DNA from: Antedon mediterranea
Lineage: Eukaryota; Echinodermata; Crinoidea; Comatulida; Antedonidae
NCBI RefSeq assembly: GCF_964355755.1
Contig: NC_092672.1
Span: forward strand, 21,322,501 to 21,386,500
Direction: 5' to 3'
Length of the DNA stretch: 64,000 bases
Under the pieces are notes generated by a model. It saw only the letters and a list, made by a program, of their open reading frames with translations. It was not told the DNA's origin and searched no databases. Within the stretch, counting starts at the first letter, position 1. The number at the start of each line of letters is the position of its first letter. Shown here one piece after another: positions 54,001 through 63,000 of this stretch. The position numbers and the translations under genes are program-made.

Positions 54001-57000
54001 ATGTGCTAAAATCTATACAGAGCTTATATTTTCGTAAATAAATAGAATTCTATTTGTGAACACTATACAGAACAATATACAATACTAGAATGGTATACAT
54101 GCGATTGTTACCGGACAATATACAATACTAGAATGGGTATACATGCGATTGTTACCTGACAATATACAATACTACAATGGGTATACATGCGATTGTTACC
54201 TGACAATATACAATACTAGAATGGGTATACATGCGATTGTTACCTGACAATATACAATACTAGAATGGGTATACATGCGATTGTTACCTGACAATATACA
54301 ATACTAGAATGGGTATACATGCGATTGTTACCTGACAATATACAATACTACAATGGGTATACATGCGATTGTTACCTGACAATATACAATACTAGAATGG
54401 GTATACATGCGATTGTTACCTGACAATATACAATACTAGAATGGGTATACATGCGATTGTTACCTGACAATATACAATACTAGAATGGGTATACATGCGA
54501 TTGTTACCTGACAATATACAATACTAGAATGGGTATACATGCGATTGTTACCTGACAATATACAATACTAGAATGGGTATACATGCGATTGTTACCTGAC
54601 AATATACAATACTAGAATGGGTATACATGCGATTGTTACCTGACAATATACAATACTAGATAGAATGGGTATACATGCGATTGTTACCTGACAATATACA
54701 ATACTAGAATGGGTATACATGCGATTGTTACCTGACAATATACAATACTAGAATGGGTATACATGCGATTGTTACCTGTTTTGCTGAAATTAAACACAAC
54801 AAGGTTTTCTTGTCCTGGCCTATCATTGAATTTTCCATTATATTTTCTAAAGTTCTACGCTAAGTTATTTTTTTATTTAAATTTAATTCTTTATTAGGTT
54901 TCCGGGATTGGCACTGAATGTGGAATATCCAAAGAGAGGCTCGCCATTGCCATAGAGTATATGAATGACATAGGGATCATTTTATATTCAAGTACTAACA
55001 AAAAACTGAAAAACACTGTGATAACAGATCTTAAAATGATGATTCAAATGGTGACAAAAGTGATCACGGTAGTTAAACCGTCTATTAAAGTGGTAGGTAG
55101 ATAATGTATTTTATTATGATATTAAATTGTCAAAAATGTGGATGTATAGGTGATGTTAATAATCTGTTCTTAGTAACTTGATGTGAAACAGTATAATTGT
55201 ATTGATCATGTGACTGTACTATGTAAAGTAAGAATAAACTGTTTTTTTTTAAATATAGAAGCAAATCAGTGTGCTGTGGAAAAGGCTTGATGAGGAAGGA
55301 ATACTGGAGGAAAGACTGCTACGGTATTTATGGAAACAGGAATTAAAGGAAGATCCACATCGCTTTGAAATCTTTACTGAAGTGATGAAGACATTTGGTT
55401 TGCTCTTTGAGAAATCAGAGGTAAGTTAAACATCTTATTTTAGATTGGCTATTACTTAAATTAGCTTAAATGTTATACTTATATTTACAACACTTTGCTT
55501 ACATCCGCAGGTACCTGAAAGTAACCGGGTATTCTTGGTTCCATCTCGGATGCAAACTAAGAAAGAGAGTCTTGAAGTTAAAATGGACGAGGAAAATATG
55601 GTATCGATCTATCTTACACCTACGGACTTTCTTCCCAATGCTGTATACAATACATTGGTTGTTGCATTTCTGGACTTGATGGAGGTCAAAGGTAGACCTG
55701 GTGAACCAGTTGTGTTTCAAAATTGCAGTGAATTTGACTTTAAGGATCATGGGGTTAATTTAGGCACAGTGAAAATTGAAAACCGACATGCATTAAAGGT
55801 ACAGAAATTATTTATGTATTTAGTTTCAAAGAAATATATTAGAACAGAAAATCAAACATAACATTTTGAACTAATTTTGCCACTTTTACTGAATTAAAAT
55901 GTTTATGAATGAATGTTGAACATGAACCTACAAAAGGTAATTGTAATAATCCAATGAAACCTTTCTGCATTTATTAACTTTTTTTAGTAAACTTTTCTTA
56001 TCAGCTGGAAATATCTCATCTAATTAAAGTTGATGGCAATACTACAGGCCCAAAAAATGAACCACATCGAAGCTTCTGCATAGAGGTAAGGATAATATGT
56101 GTTAACATTTTCAACAAAACAGTACTAGAATGTAATGAAAGAATATTTTTAACTTAAGTTCTTCATTTTGTTGTAGGTGTTAGGATATTTGAAGCATCAA
56201 CTACAAAATGTGCTTGTCACAAGTGAAACAGTTGGCTACAATCTATGTGTGTTGTGTACTGCTTGTAATCCAGCAGAGAAGCCTCATTTACATGGTCTTA
56301 AACGATGCTTGGAACAAGATTTCGATGGTGTTAAATGTGGCGATAAGCTCATGGATACAACTCGTTTAAAGAACCTATTTTCGGAAGGTAATTGAAATTT
56401 TGAATTATCATCAACATTTTCTTCAATAGCAACATTATTAGTTTGTTTTAATGACATAGGAACATGTGTGTGTTTGTTTGTTTTTTTTCATACCACATCA
56501 ATACAATATACAAAGATGTGTCTAGAAATATCTGCAAAGGCCCTTTGAATAATAGATAACATTTATTCTTATTATTTACAACCTAATGAAAATCAGTTGA
56601 CTAATTGGCATTTGGGGTTTTTAACATTTTTTAAAAAATAAAACAGATTTAGGCTAATTAGCTAAACATTTATCCCAAATAACTTGAGGCGTCATGTAAA
56701 TCTATTGTTTTCCCTGCAGAAATCATTCTTCTCACAATAAGGATTTATCTATCTGCAGTATTTATTCTGGAAGGCCTGCATAACTTTAAAATAAATATTT
56801 AATTTAATAATTTCTTTTTCACGAATACATGTACTGATAGATATCATTTGTTTGCATAGATACACCAGATGCTACTACTACTCCTCTGGCTATAAGCTCA
56901 TTATTACCATCAGGTCAGTTGATTGATACACCAGATGCTACTACTACTACTCCTGTGGCTATAAGCTCATCATTACCATCAGGTCAGTTGATTGATACAC

Positions 57001-60000
57001 CAGATGATACTACTACTCCTCTGGCTAGCTCATCATTACCATCAGGTCAGTTGATTGATACACCAGATGATACTACTACTCCTCTGGCTATAAGCTCATT
57101 ATTACCATCAGGTCAGTTGATTGATACACCAGATGCTACTACTACTCCTCTGGCTATAAGCTCATCATTACCATCAGGTCAGTTGATTGATACACCAGAT
57201 GATACTACTACTCCTCTGGCTATAAGCTCATCATTACCATCAGGTCAGTTGATTGATACACCAGATGCTACTACTACTCCTCTGGCTATAAGCTCATCAT
57301 TACCATCGGGTGTCACGAAACCTAAGACCCCCTAGGACCTAAGATCACGAAAGCTAAGACCCAAGACCTAAGATTACAAATATTTGTCTTTCGCACCTGC
57401 CTTGTATTTTAACTCCCCAACATTTATTCTGAATACCACACCTTAGAATTGGCACTTTCATGAAAAAGAATCACATAAAAAGTAACAAATATTTTACAGA
57501 CGTTTTTTTCGCACACAAAATGACTAGCCTACAGTACAATGTTTTTCAAAAGCATTTTCTCACCTTAGCTGGTACTAATTACATATGAGCAATTTGTTAT
57601 TTCTACATTTAGCTATTACCATTTCTACATTTAGCTAATATTTTCTACATTAGTGGTTGTAACACTACCCTATCCAAGGATCTCTAATGATAATCAACTA
57701 ACCTGTCCGTAATGAGCTTGTAGCCAGAGGAGTAGTAGTTAGTGTATCTATACAAAATAAAAGATATACATAGTCATAATAACAAAAACAGTATCACAAT
57801 ATTCAATACACATTTAAAAGTTAGTTTTTATTAAATAAACTATTCTGTTAACAACACTAGGATGCACTGTTTTATGCAATTCAAATTAGACCTTATTCAT
57901 GTATTTTGAAATCATGAGATTTGTCTGAAACCACCATCTGACATTTTCCTTATCAAAAATTGTTTAAAATACTAACATTTTCCAAACTTTACATATCAAG
58001 TACCATATAACATATTTTTAACGGGTGTCACAAAACCTAAGACCACGAAAGCTAAGACCCCCTAAGACCTAAGATCACGAAAGCTAAGACCCAAGACCTA
58101 AGATTACAAATATTTATCTTTCGCACCTGCCTTGTATTTTAACTCCCAACATTTATTCTGAATACCACACCTTAGAATTGGCACTTTTATGAAAAAGAAT
58201 CACATAAAAAGTAACAAATAAAATTTTAAATTGATGATTTTACAGACGTTTTTCTCGCACACAAACTGTTTGCGAATTTCGCATGATTAGCCTACAGTAC
58301 AGTAGGTCTACCGCTGTTCAATGTTTTTGTTTCTATGGAACGTCAAAAGAGCAAAAATTATATAGAGGGCTGAAAACTCTGTGGAGTCCATCTACAGATG
58401 GAACAATGTAAAATTAAAATTGTAATGATAATAGTATAATCATGCAAGTACGAAGAAATAAATACTGGCAAATAAATTTTAATTTAAAAATCATGATAAT
58501 AAGTTTTTTTGTTTCGTTTTCTTTCTGTTTTATACTTGTACTATTATTGTTGCTCTTTTGGCGCTTCATAGAAACAAAAACATTGAGCATGGGGGGGAGC
58601 TCGAGGAGTTACAGGTAGAGATATTGTCGTGAAATGGTTTCCCGATTAATCGTACGATCAAAACGGTACTGGGTATGATCAACTAGCGTTCGTGTTCCCA
58701 CCTAATCATCCATTCATAGAAGTACTGATGAAGATATCAATCTGTGGCGACAATAGAATGGACCCGAGACCTGGCTATCTTCGACTTTTAAATAATAGAA
58801 AGTTTAGAAAAATGTTTTTGTTAGACTAGAAATGTACGTTGTATGTATATAGAAAAATGGTTGTAGTTTTCAAAATTACGTTGTATAAGTACACAATTTG
58901 ACACCGCGCACATTGTATACGCTAGCATTTCATTCTAATACGCTCACGCACTTTATCGAACATACAGTACTTTTAAACCAAACCAAAACCGTACAACGAC
59001 AAGACATTCATCGATTCAGTTCAAAACCATTCAAATAAATATTCTAATTATTTAATTTAATAATTTCTTTTTCACGAATACATGTACTGATAGATATCTT
59101 TTGTTTGCATAGATACACCAGATGCTACTACTACTCCTCTGGCTATAAGCTCATCATTACCATCAGGTCAGTTGATTGATACACCAGATGATACTACTAC
59201 TCCTCTGGCTATAAGCTCATCATTACCATCAGGTCAGTTGATTGATACACCAGATGCTACTACTACTCCTGTGGCTATAAGCTCATCATTACCATCAGGT
59301 CAGTTGATTGATACACCAGATGATACTACTACTCCTCTGGCTATAAGCTCATCATTACCATCAGGTCAGTTGATTGATACACCAGATGATACTACTACTC
59401 CTCTGGCTTTAAAGTGGAGCTCCACCCAGAAAATTACTATTTTTCATACATTTCAACTATTATTTAAAAATATCATCCCTTATACTTCATATTTTTTTGA
59501 ATTTTTTTTCAATGAGTACGATTTTCTTGAAAATCACGCCTTTTTGCGTTTTGGGGGGATACCTTGTAATTTCCTATTCTTTTACATGCAAAAGGGGGGT
59601 ATATTTGAATAATCCTAAAAAATTCATTTCTTCACCAAAAAAAAAATGTAAAATGTATATTTATGTAATTTTTCCAGATCTTTCTATTTCTGGTATTTTT
59701 ATCACGTATACATTGCGCAATTTTGCGTAAATAGACACTTTCCCCCGTTCGGGTCCAATTGGGTTTTTTATTTTGCTAGGGAGTACGATCACGTGACATT
59801 TTTCACAATCACACTACTGCAGCTGCTGGCGATCTGTTATTTTGTCGCGATGTTGTTTTTGACGGGCGAAAAGTATATTAAAACATTCTGAATGTGACCC
59901 TATTATGTTTCACAGTGTAATAATGTGATTATGAGACTATTACTAAAATGTCAAATTTAACGAGATTTGAGAAAGATGTGGCTATATATTCAATAAAGCT

Positions 60001-63000
60001 AGGCCTAGGCCTACTAGAGTGTAGCTATGTACCGATGCTGCTTAGTGGCTTGGCCTCCAGCTAGGCTAGGCTGACAGCAGTGAAGTTTGTTTTGCTGTCA
60101 CCCGACCTTGGCCTACCCATGGGCCATGATAGGGTGCCTGAATAGTTGCTTTTCAGTCAGGTCTAAGCTTGCACATCGCTTTACTATTCTTTACTACTCT
60201 TGTTATGTATAGGATTTTGTGTTTCACAATTCTTAATATGCGAGAAAACCCAGGAACGATAAATGGGGCGAAACGACCATGCCTATGAATACATAGGCCT
60301 CTAGACAAAAATTCAAGGCTAGCTAGGCTGAGCAGACGGCTTAGCTAGGCCTAGCCCTAGCTTAAAGTTAAAAGCAATCTGATAAGATTATAATGCTGTT
60401 GTTGTACAGTGAAAATCATGAGGTTACATGTAAATTATACTGACATTCTTATCGGAAATATTACTTAGGCCTAAACAAATCGTATTAATTGTGTGTATAA
60501 AATTTATTCCCCATTTTTCGACACATAATTTACCAAAGGGAAGAAATTTCCACAATGCGTTGACCAGCGACTAAAACGCGTCAGTCGCTAAGTGTAACGC
60601 GTTTCGCGACGTATTGTAAACTAATAACCCCTAAGTTACTGAAAAACTGTAATTTGTAAAAAAACACTATTTTCTGACCGATTTTTTAGAAATGAGTTTT
60701 TGGAAAATATTTCCGTATTTTTCCTGTTTTTTTTATGTAATCACTTTCAATTAAACATACTTAAACATAATATAAGCTGAGAAAGTCTGAGTGTAGCTCC
60801 ACTATAAGCGCATCATTACCATCAGGTCAGTTGATTGATACACCAGATGATACTACTACTCCTCTGGCTATAAGCTCATCATTACCATCAGGTCAGTTGA
60901 TTGATACACCAGATGATACTACTACTCCTCTGGCTATAAGCTCATCATTACCATCAGGTCAGTTGATTGATACACCAGATGCTACTACTACTACTCTGGC
61001 TATAAGCTCATCATTACCATCAGGTCAGTTGATTGATACACCAGATGCTACTACTACTCCTGTGGCTATAAGCTCATCAAAACCATTTTTAGGTAAATTT
61101 TGAATTAATTATTTTCTATCAATTCTACCATTTTCATATAAAGATATTGTGGAACCACGTCAGGTCAAGTTCAATATTGAATATCGAAACGTGGCAGACT
61201 GAAGGCGCTTGACCTTTGACAAGATCGCCTAAATTTTTAGTTTTTAACTTTACAATACTTAGTGTTGTATATTCTGGTACAGCCGCTCCATGATCTCTTT
61301 GCTTTTCTTCCTTATATCTTTACTCTTTTTAAAAAGTTTTATTAACGATTTTTATTTTATTTTTTATTATATTTATATTTTTGCTTTATGTACACGACAA
61401 CTAACGATCAAATAACAGTTTTTCACATCGCAACTTATACAACGAATTGTAAGTGATACTGTTTTTGTTATTATAACTAATACGTTTATTTTGCATAGAT
61501 ACACAGACTGCTACTCCTCTGTCTACAAGCTCATTAGAGACAGGTTAGTGGTTATCATTAGATCATTATGTATCATATGGACAGTTTGTCTGAAATTACA
61601 TGAATATACATAATAGCATAACATCTTGGTGTCATTAGCAGAATAGTTGATTTAATACTGGTATTCTTGATTATGACTAATGTATATGTTTATTTTGCAT
61701 AGATGCACCTATTGCTGCTCCTTTGGCTGCAAGCTCATTAGGGACAAGTATAGGTGAGTAACATTAGATCATTAGGGACAGGTATAGGTGAGTAACATTA
61801 GATCATTAGGGACAGGTATAGGTGAGTAACATTAGATCATTAGGGACAGGTATAGGTGAGTAACATTAGATCATTAGGGACAGGTATAGGTGAGTAACAT
61901 TAGATCATTAGGGACAGGTATAGGTGAGTAACATTAGATCATTAGGGACAGGTATAGGTGAGTAACATTAGATCATTAGGGACAGGTATAGGTGAGTAAC
62001 ATTAGATCATTAGGGACAGGTATAGGTGAGTAACATTAGATCATTAGGGACAGGTATAGGTGAGTAACATTAGATCATTAGGGACAGGTATAGGTGAGTA
62101 ACATTAGTTCATTAGGGACAGGTATAGGTGAGTAACATTAGTTCATTAGGGACAGGTATAGGTGAGTAACATTAGATCTTTAGGGACAGGTATAGGTGAG
62201 TAACATTAGATCATTAGGGACAGGTATAGGTGAGTAACATTAGATCATTAGGGCAGTGTTACAACCATTTATGTAGTACCAGCTATAATAAAAACTACTG
62301 CTAAGAGAGAAACACTAAATTTATCATATCATTTATTTCATTTGAACAAATACAAACATGAAAACATAACAATTGTAAATCAATGAGGCAGGATTACCTA
62401 AAATAACAGCGGAGAAGCCAAAATATGTTAACATAGAGCCTGATTTATTCCTTTTCTCAATGCAACTAAACAAAAGGAAACATGGCCTATGATTAATATG
62501 GTGAATTGTAGTCATTAACAATAATTCTTTATTACAGAAACAAGTCCAAATTCACTGGAAGACAAGTTAAACAAGTTAAATTATGATTTCAGTGAAGTCT
62601 TTATGAAGAATATGAGAAAATTCTTATTTTTGAGATGTTGTCTCTTTGATGAAGTAGATTTACAAGTCCTTGGCAATAAAGATTACAAAGCAAATGATTA
62701 TTTTAATGAACTCGCTGATAAAGGAAAGATCAAACCAACCGACGTCAACCTTCTGCTTGAAGTGGCAACACTATCAGAAATTAAACATGCTAAAGATCTT
62801 GTAAAACAGTATATGAATGACAACAATGTACACATTAGTAATCAACAGAAGTTGTCCCCATATAGAAAAAGATTGTGTAAGGCATTGAAACAGTTTAACC
62901 CAAGTGAGTTGAATAGAGTTACAGCTTGTTATCAATTGGAACAACCAACCATTTGGGATGTAACATTTTATTTAGAGAGCAAATCCAAATTGGTAGATGA

